The notes under the pieces are model-generated. The model saw nothing but the letters and a program-made list of their open reading frames with translations, made no database searches and was not told where the DNA came from. This document shows, one piece after another, positions 16,665 to 25,668 of a stretch of 46,397 nucleotides of DNA. Every line of letters begins with the position of its first letter. The first letter of the stretch is position 1. Origin of the DNA: Saprospiraceae bacterium. GTDB taxonomy: Bacteria; Bacteroidota; Bacteroidia; Chitinophagales; Saprospiraceae. The translations under genes and the position numbers were made by a program. The stretch spans positions 1 to 46,397 of the forward strand of contig JAHDFV010000003.1 of the NCBI GenBank assembly GCA_020627985.1. Direction: 5' to 3'.

Positions 16665-16931
16665 TTACTTCAATAAATCTGTAACATAAGGCATCATTGC
16701 CAAATGTCTAGATCTTTTGACAGCAGTAGCAATACGTCTTTGGAATTTTAAAGAATTACCAGTGATACGTCTAGGAAGAATTTTTCCTTGCTCATTTACG
16801 AACTGTTTTAAAAAGTCCGCATCCTTATAATCAATGTGTTTGATTCCGAATTTACGGAAACGGCAATACTTCTTACGTGCATTGCCAATATTAGGATTAC
16901 TTAAAAATTTGATATCGTCTCTAGATGCCAT
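16665..16931 (-). CDS. rpsR: 30S ribosomal protein S18
   Basis: An 88-residue protein with the conserved [32 protein letters not shown] and [14 protein letters not shown] stretches. S18 pairs with S6 on the platform of the small subunit. Its gene lies between rpsF and rplI, 33 nt after rpsF. Only one Cys remains near the N-terminus, so zinc binding is unlikely. Confidence 0.99.
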   Translation of the reverse strand: MASRDDIKFLSNPNIGNARKKYCRFRKFGIKHIDYKDADFLKQFVNEQGKILPRRITGNSLKFQRRIATAVKRSRHLAMMPYVTDLLK

Positions 16932-16964
16932 TTTCTTTTTCTTTTAAATCGTTAGATAATAAAA

Positions 16965-17525
16965 TTAGGCGTCGCCATCTTTAGTTTCCTCCGTTTTTGG
17001 AGCTTCGTTTTCTGCTACTGGAGCAACGATCTCTTCAACTGGAGCTGGAGCTTCTTCCTTAGCTTCTTTAGCAGGAGTAGCTTTCTCTTCAACTGGTGCA
17101 GCTTCATTCTTTACTGCTGGCTTATCCTTAGGCTTTCTAGAATCACGACGATCTCTACGATCATCCTTCTTTTCTTCTTTTTTCTTAACCTTTCCGATTT
17201 TACCATTTCTTTTGTCCTCATTGTACTTAATACCATACTTATCTAGTTTTGCAACTAGGAAACGCATGATACGCTCATCTCTACGGAATGAAAGTTCCAT
17301 TCTGTCAATTAAGCTTCCATCTTTAGGTTGGAATTCGATACAATAATAAACACCTGTGTTCCGTCGATTGATTGGGTATGCCAATTGGCGTAATCCCATT
17401 TCATCTATGTGTACAATCTCGCAACCTTCGTCTTTTAAAAGATCGGTATAGGTCTGGACTGTCGCTTTCGCCTCATCGCTCGACAGAACTGGATCTACGA
17501 TGAAGGTCACTTCATACTGACGCAT
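16965..17525 (-). CDS. rpsF: 30S ribosomal protein S6 with long acidic tail
   Basis: Residues 1 to about 110 are a normal S6 (MRQYEVTFIVDPVLSSDEAK, RQLAYPINRRNTGVYYCIEF, RDERIMRFLVAKLDKYG). About 75 further residues follow: first Lys/Arg/Asp-rich, then an Ala/Glu/Pro-rich segment (APVEEKATPAKEAKEEAPAP) ending TEETKDGDA. Extended S6 tails are seen in other Bacteroidota, and this one is probably disordered. S6 binds 16S rRNA with S18. It is the first gene of the operon, with a structured leader of about 110 nt. Confidence 0.98.
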   Translation of the reverse strand: MRQYEVTFIVDPVLSSDEAKATVQTYTDLLKDEGCEIVHIDEMGLRQLAYPINRRNTGVYYCIEFQPKDGSLIDRMELSFRRDERIMRFLVAKLDKYGIKYNEDKRNGKIGKVKKKEEKKDDRRDRRDSRKPKDKPAVKNEAAPVEEKATPAKEAKEEAPAPVEEIVAPVAENEAPKTEETKDGDA

Positions 17526-17557
17526 AAGCTATAAAAGTATTAGTGAGTTAATTAAAA

Positions 17558-17625
17558 GTATTGGAAAGAGTATCCAATACATATGATTTCAAATTGTTTC
17601 TATTTGTAAGGTCTTCACCTACAAA
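17558..17625 (-). promoter_or_regulatory. Structured 5' leader of the rpsF operon
   Basis: Between the promoter and rpsF the minus-strand transcript can form two hairpins: 17618-17625 with 17603-17611 (one bulge), and an 8-bp stem 17573-17580 with 17558-17565. Leaders bound by the S6:S18 complex are known upstream of rpsF in many bacteria; whether this is one is inference. Confidence 0.45.
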
Positions 17626-17641
17626 CATTAAGAAACGGCTG

Positions 17642-17673
17642 CAAAGGTATACTTTTCAGCCGTTTCAAACAAA
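17642..17673 (-). promoter_or_regulatory. Promoter of the rpsF-rpsR-rplI operon
   Basis: On the minus strand the -7 element is TACCTTTG (17642-17649) and a -33 TTTG lies at 17670-17673, with the usual 20-nt spacing. It overlaps a 10-bp inverted repeat, GAAACGGCTG / CAGCCGTTTC. Confidence 0.7.
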
Positions 17674-17722
17674 TTTTATAAGACCTTATTTCAAAGGCTT
17701 TATTTTTTATATCTATGAATTC

Positions 17723-18631
17723 TTATTTGATATCAATCAATTGAACATCAAAAATCAATACTGCATTAGGTGGTATTGCTCCTCCGGCTCCTCTTGGACC
17801 ATATGCTAAACCTGAAGGAATATATAAAGTCCCACTTCCGCCTTTACTAAATAAAGGAACTCCTAATTGCCATCCTGGTACTACACCAGATAAAGGAAAT
17901 GTTGCAGGTTGACCTCTTTTAATCGAAGAATCAAAAATATTTCCATTTAATAACTTCCCTTCATAATGAACCGTAACCTTACTGTTGATATCTGGGTGTG
18001 TTCCATTTCCTGTTTTATCAACGGTATAGTAAATACCATCATCGGTACGCTTCGCAGTAATACCATTCGATTTTAAATATTCAGCTATTAAAGCTTCATC
18101 TTTTTCTGCTTGGATTTTAGCTTTATCCTCTGCTTTATAAAAGTCTAATAATTCTACATCAAAAATCAAAACAGTATTGGGTGGAATGTCTGCTCCGGCT
18201 CCTCTTGAACCATAAGCGATTTCCGAAGGAATAATAAACGTTCCTTTTCCGCCTTTCTGCAACATTGGAATAGCTTCTTGCCATCCTTGAATTACTGCAG
18301 TTAGAGGAAATTCTATAGGCTCACCTCTATCATAAGATGAATCAAACGTTTTACCATCTAAGCGGTATCCTTTATAATGTGTATTTACAATGTGAGACTT
18401 AGTTGGATGTCCGCCTTCTCCTTCATTTTCTATGGAATAATAAATACCTGATTCCGTTGATTTAAAATCTAATTTATTATCCTGAAGGTATTGTAAAATG
18501 ATGTTTTTATCCTTATCTGCCTGTGTGGTAGGATTCTCTATCATAGCTTCTTTGTATTGTTTTAAATACTTTGGACTGCATGCAAACAAGCCAAGTATCA
18601 AAAAGATTGAAATATATTTAAATGTTTTCAT
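17723..18631 (-). CDS. Double-domain FKBP-type peptidyl-prolyl isomerase lipoprotein
   Basis: A 302-residue lipoprotein with signal peptide MKTFKYISIFLILGLFAC (lipobox Cys18). It has two FKBP domains in tandem, each with a DGKTFDSSYDRG / NGNIFDSSIKRG motif, a GWQEAIP / GWQLGVP core, and AYG..GAG..IPPN. They are joined by a Lys/Glu-rich helix (KAEDKAKIQAEKDEALIAEY). FKBP domains speed cis-trans proline isomerisation; envelope versions aid folding of exported proteins. The gene follows a paralogue with the same layout 52 nt upstream, clearly a tandem duplication. Confidence 0.93.
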   Translation of the reverse strand: MKTFKYISIFLILGLFACSPKYLKQYKEAMIENPTTQADKDKNIILQYLQDNKLDFKSTESGIYYSIENEGEGGHPTKSHIVNTHYKGYRLDGKTFDSSYDRGEPIEFPLTAVIQGWQEAIPMLQKGGKGTFIIPSEIAYGSRGAGADIPPNTVLIFDVELLDFYKAEDKAKIQAEKDEALIAEYLKSNGITAKRTDDGIYYTVDKTGNGTHPDINSKVTVHYEGKLLNGNIFDSSIKRGQPATFPLSGVVPGWQLGVPLFSKGGSGTLYIPSGLAYGPRGAGGAIPPNAVLIFDVQLIDIK

Positions 18632-18683
18632 TACAACTGGTTAACAATGAATTAAAGCATTCATAGTTGCTTTTGACTATATA

Positions 18684-19625
18684 TTATTTAAAGTCTTTTA
18701 ATTCTACTTTGAACTTCAAACAACTATTGGGTGGAATCCCACCTGGAGACCCTTGTGGGCCATACGCTAAACCTGAAGGAATATAAAGTGTTCCTGAACC
18801 ACCCTTCCCAAATTGAGGAATACCAATTTGCCATCCTTTTACCACAGCATTTAAACCAAAAGTTATTGGCTCTCCTCTATCATATGAAGAATCAAATTTC
18901 TTACCATCTAATAACGTTCCTTCATAATGAACGGTAACTTTATTGTCTATAGTTGGTTTTGCTCCTCCTGCTTTTTCTACTATATAATAAACTCCTTCAG
19001 GCGTTCTTTTTGGAGAAAGATTATTTTCCTTAAAATAATCTTGTAATATTTTGTCATCCAAACCTTTTTGTACCTCGGCCTTCTTCGCCTGCTTTTCCAT
19101 CATTTCTTTTTGGAAAGCAGCCATTTCTTGTTGATCCATTACATCCATTAATTCAATGTCAAATGCAATTACTGAATTAGGTGGAATATCTGCTCCAGCT
19201 CCTCTAGGTCCATAACCTAAACCAGAAGGGATCAAAATGGTTCCTTTTCCACCTTCGTTGAATAATGGAATACCTTGTTGCCATCCTTGTACTACTCTTC
19301 CTAATGGAAAAACAGCAGGCTCTCCTCTATCATAAGATGAATCAAATGTTTGACCATCTAATCTAAATCCTTTATAATGAACTTTAACATTATCAGAAAC
19401 AGTAGGTGTTGCGCCATCTCCTTTTTTCTCTACGATATAATAAATACCTGTTTCAGTTCTTTCTGCTTTTAAATTATTTGACTCTAAATAATCTAAAATA
19501 AGGTTTTGATCTGTTTCTGCTTGATTACTTGGATTTTCATAACGTTGACCATCGTAGTTAGATCCTCCACAAGAGAATAACAATAAGAGAGGCAATGCCC
19601 AAGCCATTAAATGTAATTTTTTCAT
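18684..19625 (-). CDS. Double-domain FKBP-type peptidyl-prolyl isomerase lipoprotein (paralogue)
   Basis: A 313-residue lipoprotein with lipobox Cys19 (LPLLLLFSCGGSN). Two FKBP domains are visible, with DGQTFDSSYDRGEPAVFPLG and DGKKFDSSYDRGEPITFGL, joined by a charged helix near residues 165-200 (KEMMEKQAKKAEVQKGL). Its active-site-type aromatic and Asp residues look kept in both domains. It probably acts in the periplasm or at a membrane surface on exported proteins. It is the first gene of the FKBP pair, and a -7 promoter match lies 61 nt upstream. Confidence 0.93.
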   Translation of the reverse strand: MKKLHLMAWALPLLLLFSCGGSNYDGQRYENPSNQAETDQNLILDYLESNNLKAERTETGIYYIVEKKGDGATPTVSDNVKVHYKGFRLDGQTFDSSYDRGEPAVFPLGRVVQGWQQGIPLFNEGGKGTILIPSGLGYGPRGAGADIPPNSVIAFDIELMDVMDQQEMAAFQKEMMEKQAKKAEVQKGLDDKILQDYFKENNLSPKRTPEGVYYIVEKAGGAKPTIDNKVTVHYEGTLLDGKKFDSSYDRGEPITFGLNAVVKGWQIGIPQFGKGGSGTLYIPSGLAYGPQGSPGGIPPNSCLKFKVELKDFK

Positions 19626-19686
19626 TGTCTATTATTTTATTGAATGCCTAAACGGGTTAATGCTTAGTATTTTAAAAAACTGAGTG

Positions 19687-19694
19687 CAAAAGTA
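19687..19694 (-). promoter_or_regulatory. Promoter -7 element of the FKBP pair
   Basis: On the minus strand it reads TACTTTTG followed by CAC, matching TAnnTTTG, 61 nt upstream of the first FKBP gene. The -33 region is not clear. Confidence 0.5.
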
Positions 19695-19732
19695 CATATA
19701 AATAGGGAAAGAATGTGTGGAATTTATTGAGA

Positions 19733-21664
19733 CTAATGATTATAAAAATTTTTATCAATTTCCATTATCGGAATTCTTACTTCAACTTTCGTACCGATTG
19801 GATTTCCATTTTCATCTTTTAAATCAATGGTTTTTGTAGAAAGTTGCTTATTGGAACCATCGTTAAATAAATCTAATCTTTCTTTGGTAATCATGGCTCC
19901 CATAGATCGGTGAGAAGAATCTTGATATTCCTTTTGCTGCACAGAAGCTAATTCTCTACCAATGCCATTATCCTCAATTGTACATATTAGGTTTTCATCA
20001 TCAATCATTTCAAATGATAATTTTACAAAACCATTCTTCACATTTCTAACGCCATGTTTAATACAATTTTCAATGTATGGTTGAATAATCATTGGCGGAA
20101 TCCCCATGATATCTTCCTCTACTTCATCATCTATATAGATAGAAAAATCAAAATCTCCTTTAAATCTTTCTTTTTCTAAGGTTAAATAATCTTCTAAAAA
20201 CTGCACCTCATCTTCTAAAGGAATAACATCAAACTCTGAAAACTCTAAACTATTCCGAATTAATCTAGAAAACTTAGCAAAGAAGATCGTGGCTTGCTCT
20301 GGATTATCACTTGTAATATACCCTTGTATTGAATTTAAACTATTAAAAATAAAGTGAGGATTCATTTGAGCCCTCAATGCTTTTAATTGTAACTCAGTAG
20401 TTTGCAATCTCAATAATTCAGTTTCTCTTTCTTTCTTCTCTGTTTCATACTTCACCTCTAATTCTGTTACAACTCTATCTCTTTCTTCATCAATAAATTT
20501 ATCCCTACTTTCCGTGAATCGCTTACGATATTCAAATGCTTTTTTATAATCATCTAGTTCTTCATAAAAATCAGATAAATCTTTATATACAGCAGACATT
20601 TGTTTATAATCATTACTTTTTACCGCCAATTTAATTGCCGCTTTATAATGTTTTAATGCTTTATTTATTTTGCCTTCTCCCCCAAACAAATGGGCTCGAT
20701 ATCGTTCTAAAACTGAAGCATTAAAATTAGCATCGTTCCCTTTTGACTTCAGGTACAAGGCTTTTGCATTTTTATACATTTTTAAGGCCTGCTTAAAATC
20801 TCCTTTTATGAACCCAATTTGCCCCAAGTTTGCATAAGCACTTGCCTTCACTTCATTATTGGGAAAACCATAGGTATTTGATTTGGCTTTCTTAAAGTAC
20901 TTTGAAGCCTTTTTATATTTCCCTAAAGCCGAATATGCATTACCTGCATGATTATAATACCAGGACAACCTCATTTTAAAGCCAAAAGTTTCACAAATTT
21001 CAATGGTCTTTAAATACGATTTTGCACTTTCTTTTATTTTTTCCAACTTCATATATGAATAGCCTAAGCCACTATAAATCAGCGCCAAAATATAATAATC
21101 TCTTACAGTTATTTCTTCTTTTTGAGATTCTAATATCCATTTGGCTTCAAATAATAAATCAATCGTTTTATCATATACAAATCGGCGAGTATATAACTGA
21201 GCTTTTCGATGTAAAAGTTTGGCTTTTATCGATCCATCCATTTCTTCAGATACAAAACGACTGGCTTGCTCTAGATAAATATCTGATTCATCTAATGAAT
21301 TTAAATTAAAATAAGAGCCACCTAATTCGATATAAGCGTTGGCTATTTGATCATTAATTCTTTGTTCTTCAAAAATCTTTTTAGCCGCTTGCAGATGGAG
21401 AATCGCTCCATTATAATTATACTTTTGGTTTTCTAAAAATGATTGGATGGCATGAGCATATGCTTGATATTCTTGGTTATTATTTTCTAATGATAACTGC
21501 TTTAACTCATTTAAATATTTAATCGATTTATCATGTTGAGTAAAACTATAATATTCCGAAAGTTCCTTTAGTAAAGAAAGACGAGCATTTAAGTCAACTA
21601 TTTTTTCTAGTTGCTTTTCTTTTTTTACTATTTTTTGATTGAAGAGCTGAGCTGCTTTTTGCAT
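19733..21664 (-). CDS. Soluble TPR histidine kinase, LytS / His_kinase type
   Basis: A 643-residue protein. Residues 1 to about 390 are tandem TPR-like helical repeats (for example YIELGGSYFNLNSLDESDIY, NHAGNAYSALGKYKKASKYF, YANLGQIGFIKGDFKQALKMY). A coiled coil follows (ERDRVVTELEVKYETEKKER), then the LytS-type kinase domain with the phospho-acceptor His437 in QMNPHFIFNSLNS, IPPMIIQPYIENCIKHG and DNGIGREL in the ATP-binding part. Related Bacteroidota kinases usually have a signal peptide and a membrane helix between TPR and kinase; I see neither, so it is probably cytosolic. No LytTR response regulator is adjacent. The stimulus is unknown. Confidence 0.9.
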   Translation of the reverse strand: MQKAAQLFNQKIVKKEKQLEKIVDLNARLSLLKELSEYYSFTQHDKSIKYLNELKQLSLENNNQEYQAYAHAIQSFLENQKYNYNGAILHLQAAKKIFEEQRINDQIANAYIELGGSYFNLNSLDESDIYLEQASRFVSEEMDGSIKAKLLHRKAQLYTRRFVYDKTIDLLFEAKWILESQKEEITVRDYYILALIYSGLGYSYMKLEKIKESAKSYLKTIEICETFGFKMRLSWYYNHAGNAYSALGKYKKASKYFKKAKSNTYGFPNNEVKASAYANLGQIGFIKGDFKQALKMYKNAKALYLKSKGNDANFNASVLERYRAHLFGGEGKINKALKHYKAAIKLAVKSNDYKQMSAVYKDLSDFYEELDDYKKAFEYRKRFTESRDKFIDEERDRVVTELEVKYETEKKERETELLRLQTTELQLKALRAQMNPHFIFNSLNSIQGYITSDNPEQATIFFAKFSRLIRNSLEFSEFDVIPLEDEVQFLEDYLTLEKERFKGDFDFSIYIDDEVEEDIMGIPPMIIQPYIENCIKHGVRNVKNGFVKLSFEMIDDENLICTIEDNGIGRELASVQQKEYQDSSHRSMGAMITKERLDLFNDGSNKQLSTKTIDLKDENGNPIGTKVEVRIPIMEIDKNFYNH

Positions 21665-21787
21665 GATTCGATATTTGCATTTCGAAATTACATATAAATT
21701 ATTAAATATTATATATAAGTGTTCCTACAAAAAATTTGAAGTAGAAATAGTATAATAGATTCTAAAGAATTGAATTTTCAATTTAGC

Positions 21788-22600
21788 CTAAAATCGGATC
21801 CCATTATCATAGTTATATTGATTATATCCATGTTTATCAATAATAAACCATTCTTGATTTTTAACCCATTCAAAAGATTCTTCATCATAATACTCTTCAA
21901 AACGAAGATGTTGAGATGAGTTCGTTTTTTCTTCCATCATCTTCATCATTTTAGGTGAAGTTTCAATCTTATTTTTTTGTAAAAAAGAAAGGAAATCCTG
22001 ATTAAGATTTTCTTGATGAATGAACGTATCTACCATATTTTGAGATTGATCTAAATTTCGCATTGTTTCACTAGAATCAATCAAAGCTTGTTGCTCTAAA
22101 AAATCTTTTTGATACAATCTAAAATAACGATAAGTATAAAGCCCCGAATATTTTGATATCGGACTTTTACCATATTCAATCAAATCTCGTTTTCTATTAG
22201 ATGAAAATAAAAGACGTAACCAATCTTTAAATGCTTTTTTTGAATGTACATCTTGATATAATGAAGCCCATTTTTTTCGGGGAATTAAAAGATAATGTAA
22301 CGACCTATCTTTTTGATTGAAATCATTCCATAGAAACTGAGTCAATGTTTTATAGATTGCTCCTTTATTTCCACATCCATAAGCCCATAAAGAGACATAC
22401 CATGCCCAAGGACTTCTGATGCTTCCTAATTTAATTTTAGCATCCCAATTTTTTTGTGCTTCTATAGGTAATTGATCAAATGTGATGTGCTTCCTATATT
22501 TCTTTCCTTCTATTAAAGGAAGATTGGATAGTAATTTTTTGATATGCGTACTTCCCGTTTTCTGAAGATCGAGGTATACTATTTTATGTCCAACAAACAA
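21788..22600 (-). CDS. Sulfotransferase-family protein
   Basis: A 270-residue protein with features of PAPS-dependent sulfotransferases: the N-terminal phosphosulfate-binding loop DLQKTGSTHIKKLL near residue 12, and the 3'-phosphate-binding segment GSIRSPWAWYVSLW near residue 59. The rest is poorly conserved and I cannot name an acceptor; such enzymes often sulfate surface sugars or lipids. No signal peptide is present. It starts 3 nt after the DUF4129 gene, so it is the last gene of that cluster. An unrelated function through cotranscription is possible. Confidence 0.75.
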   Translation of the reverse strand: MFVGHKIVYLDLQKTGSTHIKKLLSNLPLIEGKKYRKHITFDQLPIEAQKNWDAKIKLGSIRSPWAWYVSLWAYGCGNKGAIYKTLTQFLWNDFNQKDRSLHYLLIPRKKWASLYQDVHSKKAFKDWLRLLFSSNRKRDLIEYGKSPISKYSGLYTYRYFRLYQKDFLEQQALIDSSETMRNLDQSQNMVDTFIHQENLNQDFLSFLQKNKIETSPKMMKMMEEKTNSSQHLRFEEYYDEESFEWVKNQEWFIIDKHGYNQYNYDNGIRF

Positions 22601-22603
22601 GAT

Positions 22604-23374
22604 TTATTTTATCTTTATGGTATTCACAAAATCTTGAAGCTTCTTTTGAAGTTGCATATAACTAGGCTGATCCAATTCTTTTTGATTACCATACCATACT
22701 CGTTCAAAGATTCTAGTTACGTCTCTAAATGGTTTATGTAAATCCGTTTTCCTTAATTCGCGAGCATAATCTCTATTGGTTTTATCTCTTTTCCATTTGA
22801 TATAATGTTTAGCTGACAACTCCTTAATCGCCCATAAATAATACAAACGGATCGCCATCATATAATTTCCTTCTTTCAATGAATTTTCAATTAAAATTTC
22901 CATATCAGATTTATGAAGGTTTTGTTCCACTTTCTCGATATCTACATTCGTTGAAATCGTTGCACCTTTCTTTTTCGTTTTTTCAGGGGCAGCAAAACTT
23001 CCTCCACTTAATTTATATACCACAAATGCTAAAAATAATATACAGAGAATAAGCAATAGTAATTTAAAGAATCCAGACAAGGCGCCTGATCCTACATCCC
23101 AATTCCAAGGACTAAAATCTCTTGATCGATTATTATTTCTACTATTGGTAGTCCCTCCATTTGTTGTTGACGTATCTTCTTTTTCTTTTTTCTTAATTGC
23201 AGCTGGAGTATAATCGATTTCTCCTATTGCTTCCTCCCAGGCTTTATCATCAAATTTTCTTGTTTCAATTGGATTTTCATAATACGTTTCCTTAATAGTA
23301 GATGCTTCTATTTGTTGAAAATTCAACAATAGAAATCCTAAAACGATAATGAATATGTAGTTATTTTTTTTCAA
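22604..23374 (-). CDS. DUF4129-domain membrane protein
   Basis: A 256-residue protein with a signal peptide (cleavage likely after QIEA near residue 24), a low-complexity Ser/Thr/Asn/Arg linker near 67-85, one membrane helix at about 103-123 (LLLLILCILFLAFVVYKL), and a C-terminal cytosolic DUF4129-like domain with EGNYMMAIRLYYLWAIKEL, the WKRDKTNRDYARELR motif and FERVWYG. DUF4129 proteins commonly sit beside SpoIIM-like, DUF58 and MoxR genes; here only the SpoIIM-like gene, 34 nt upstream, is present. The function is unknown. Confidence 0.85.
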   Translation of the reverse strand: MKKNNYIFIIVLGFLLLNFQQIEASTIKETYYENPIETRKFDDKAWEEAIGEIDYTPAAIKKKEKEDTSTTNGGTTNSRNNNRSRDFSPWNWDVGSGALSGFFKLLLLILCILFLAFVVYKLSGGSFAAPEKTKKKGATISTNVDIEKVEQNLHKSDMEILIENSLKEGNYMMAIRLYYLWAIKELSAKHYIKWKRDKTNRDYARELRKTDLHKPFRDVTRIFERVWYGNQKELDQPSYMQLQKKLQDFVNTIKIK

Positions 23375-23408
23375 ATTTTAAATTGTATCTACAAGATAAT
23401 GAATTCAT

Positions 23409-25517
23409 TTAGCCTTCTCTTTCTAAACCTCGAATTCTTTTTCCTGTACCTATTTTTTGAATTTTTTCAAATAAACTTTTTGCATCCGTTATTTCTATTT
23501 GAGAATAATATAACAGACCTGATCCTATAACAAGTAAAAATGATATTAGGGCAAACATAAACTGAGCTATAAAGGTAACTAAGATAACAAGTACCTGATC
23601 CATAGTATCTTGAGATGCCGATAAATTATAACCAAAATTCTCAAGTATGAACATCATCACTGGAGAAAAAATTAAAGCTAAAATCATGATTGAAATTAAT
23701 CCAAAGATTAAAAACAATTGGAATGTATTCCCTAATCTCGTGAATAAAAGTTTAAAAGCTCTTGCTAATGCATTCATTATATTCGTCTCTTCAAGCACAC
23801 TTATAGCTGCCCATAATAAGAGTAAAGGAATACTAATGACAAAAAGAAACTTAAAAACCCCAAGCACTTCTCCAGCAAGTAACATCATATTTCCAATTAA
23901 TACTATTATGGCTACTTTCGAAAAGTCAATCCATTTATTTTGCCATCTATCAATACTTGGCAAATCTGTTGTCAATTCATGATATGTGTTCTTTACCCAT
24001 TTCAATCCGAAGTAAGCCACTAATGTATAAACAATCGAATTGGCAATAAAATGTATAGAAAGCGGATTACCCTTATAATTGAAAAACTGTCCAATATATT
24101 TAGACTCCTCAATTACACCACCAGTAATGAAGTAAAACAGATCTTCAAACACTCCTTCATATGAAGCAGGATAAGCAAATAAATCTGTAGGTTTTCCATT
24201 ACCCAACAATAACACTCCAGCAGTAAAAATACTGGCAGCGCCAAAAGCAATCATAAAAATATGACCTACCTTTTTTCGGTAAACGACAAATGAATCTTTA
24301 AAAATTTCACCTGACGTTTTTATTCGATCAAAACGAAGACTGGTATTTTTTTCTGCTTGCAATTTTTCTTCAACTTCCTCAATTTTCACTCCTTCATAAT
24401 GCCCCAAAATAGATAAGCTCTTAACTGCAATAAATAATAAAGGAGGAATAGAAATCATAGACACAATAATCATGTTTGGAACATTAAAAAAGAACAGTAA
24501 GCCAATTAAAAGCATTAATAACATCCCTGTAATTCCTCCTATTAAAGGAATTTTGTTTGTAAAATTTTCAGTGTTTTGGATATAAGGCCAAACTACATAA
24601 TAGAACAAAACAAAAAAGAGATTAAACGTTATAAATGATGCTCTTAATATATCAGGGGTATCTGTCAAACGAGTAATATAACTTTCAATAAAAGCTGCGG
24701 CTAATATCAAAGGAATTGTACCAATCATAATTTGGATTCCCTTACGAGCTGATATCATGAAGGCTTGAATTCTAGAATATGTGCCAGGGAAGACTAATCC
24801 TTTCCCCATTACGATACCACCTACTCCTGCAAGGATAGCAGCAGGTATTTCTAAAGAACCATGAGTCCAAATACCCAAAACAGAGGGAAGCAATTCTCCT
24901 TGTTCAAAGAAGAAATATTGAAAGGCTCCAACGTATAAACCAAAATAAATTAAGCTAACTACAGATCCTATTGTAAATAATGCACCGAACATAAAATAAC
25001 GGAATGACACCATTAGATTATTTAGAAATATGCCAATAAACATGGTTAATGCAGATTGATCTTTATAGACGGCCATTGGGTCCCCTGACTGTATATTAGC
25101 CAAAGTCATGTTTATATAATCATTCCCTAAAAGTTGACGGGCGAATTCTTCTTCTTCTCCCATTGTTCCTGATAAACAACCTCCAATAAAAGGTATCCAA
25201 AACAACAGAATACCTAAGAATAATTCCCAACGACATTGGTACATAATTCTTGGTAGATCCGTTACCCAAAATTCTAAAAACTTATTACCCGTTGTTTTTT
25301 TATTTCTATAAATAGAATAAAAGATTTGTTGGGCTAAACCATTAAGATAAACTCTAACAGATCGATTAGGATAAAATGTTCTAGAATAAGAAAGATCATC
25401 TGTAATTTGAACATACAGATCATTCAATTTTTCAGGATCAGGATTAGATTGTTGCATTGTGCGTTCCAGCTCAATCCACTTATCTTTTTTCTGCTTAATG
25501 AAATTTGTCTCCCGCAT
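23409..25517 (-). CDS. SpoIIM-like membrane protein with extra C-terminal membrane domain
   Basis: A 702-residue polytopic protein. The N-terminal about 340 residues match the stage II sporulation protein M / DUF95 family as found in non-sporulating bacteria: a cytosolic start (KWIELERTMQQSNPDPEKLN, YNGLAQ-like VYLNGLAQQIFYSIYR), then membrane helices with LFGTIG-like FMFGALFTIGSVVSLIYFGLY and THGSLEIPAAILAGVGG. After a short soluble linker (near 380-405) come about six more helices resembling a separate integral-membrane family. The usual SpoIIM-like protein is about 320 residues, so this is a fusion or extended form. It leads the DUF4129 and sulfotransferase cluster. Confidence 0.85.
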   Translation of the reverse strand: MRETNFIKQKKDKWIELERTMQQSNPDPEKLNDLYVQITDDLSYSRTFYPNRSVRVYLNGLAQQIFYSIYRNKKTTGNKFLEFWVTDLPRIMYQCRWELFLGILLFWIPFIGGCLSGTMGEEEEFARQLLGNDYINMTLANIQSGDPMAVYKDQSALTMFIGIFLNNLMVSFRYFMFGALFTIGSVVSLIYFGLYVGAFQYFFFEQGELLPSVLGIWTHGSLEIPAAILAGVGGIVMGKGLVFPGTYSRIQAFMISARKGIQIMIGTIPLILAAAFIESYITRLTDTPDILRASFITFNLFFVLFYYVVWPYIQNTENFTNKIPLIGGITGMLLMLLIGLLFFFNVPNMIIVSMISIPPLLFIAVKSLSILGHYEGVKIEEVEEKLQAEKNTSLRFDRIKTSGEIFKDSFVVYRKKVGHIFMIAFGAASIFTAGVLLLGNGKPTDLFAYPASYEGVFEDLFYFITGGVIEESKYIGQFFNYKGNPLSIHFIANSIVYTLVAYFGLKWVKNTYHELTTDLPSIDRWQNKWIDFSKVAIIVLIGNMMLLAGEVLGVFKFLFVISIPLLLLWAAISVLEETNIMNALARAFKLLFTRLGNTFQLFLIFGLISIMILALIFSPVMMFILENFGYNLSASQDTMDQVLVILVTFIAQFMFALISFLLVIGSGLLYYSQIEITDAKSLFEKIQKIGTGKRIRGLEREG

Positions 25518-25668
25518 GGGTAATGAAATATCGTTGTTTTTACAAAAAAACGAAATGAATGCTAAAGAATCATTTGTTTTCTACAAATTGACTTAAGTAT
25601 TCGATTTAAGGTTATTCTGAGTTCAATGATAAAGGTTTTTAATATATGAATCTAGTTTTTAGCAGAAA

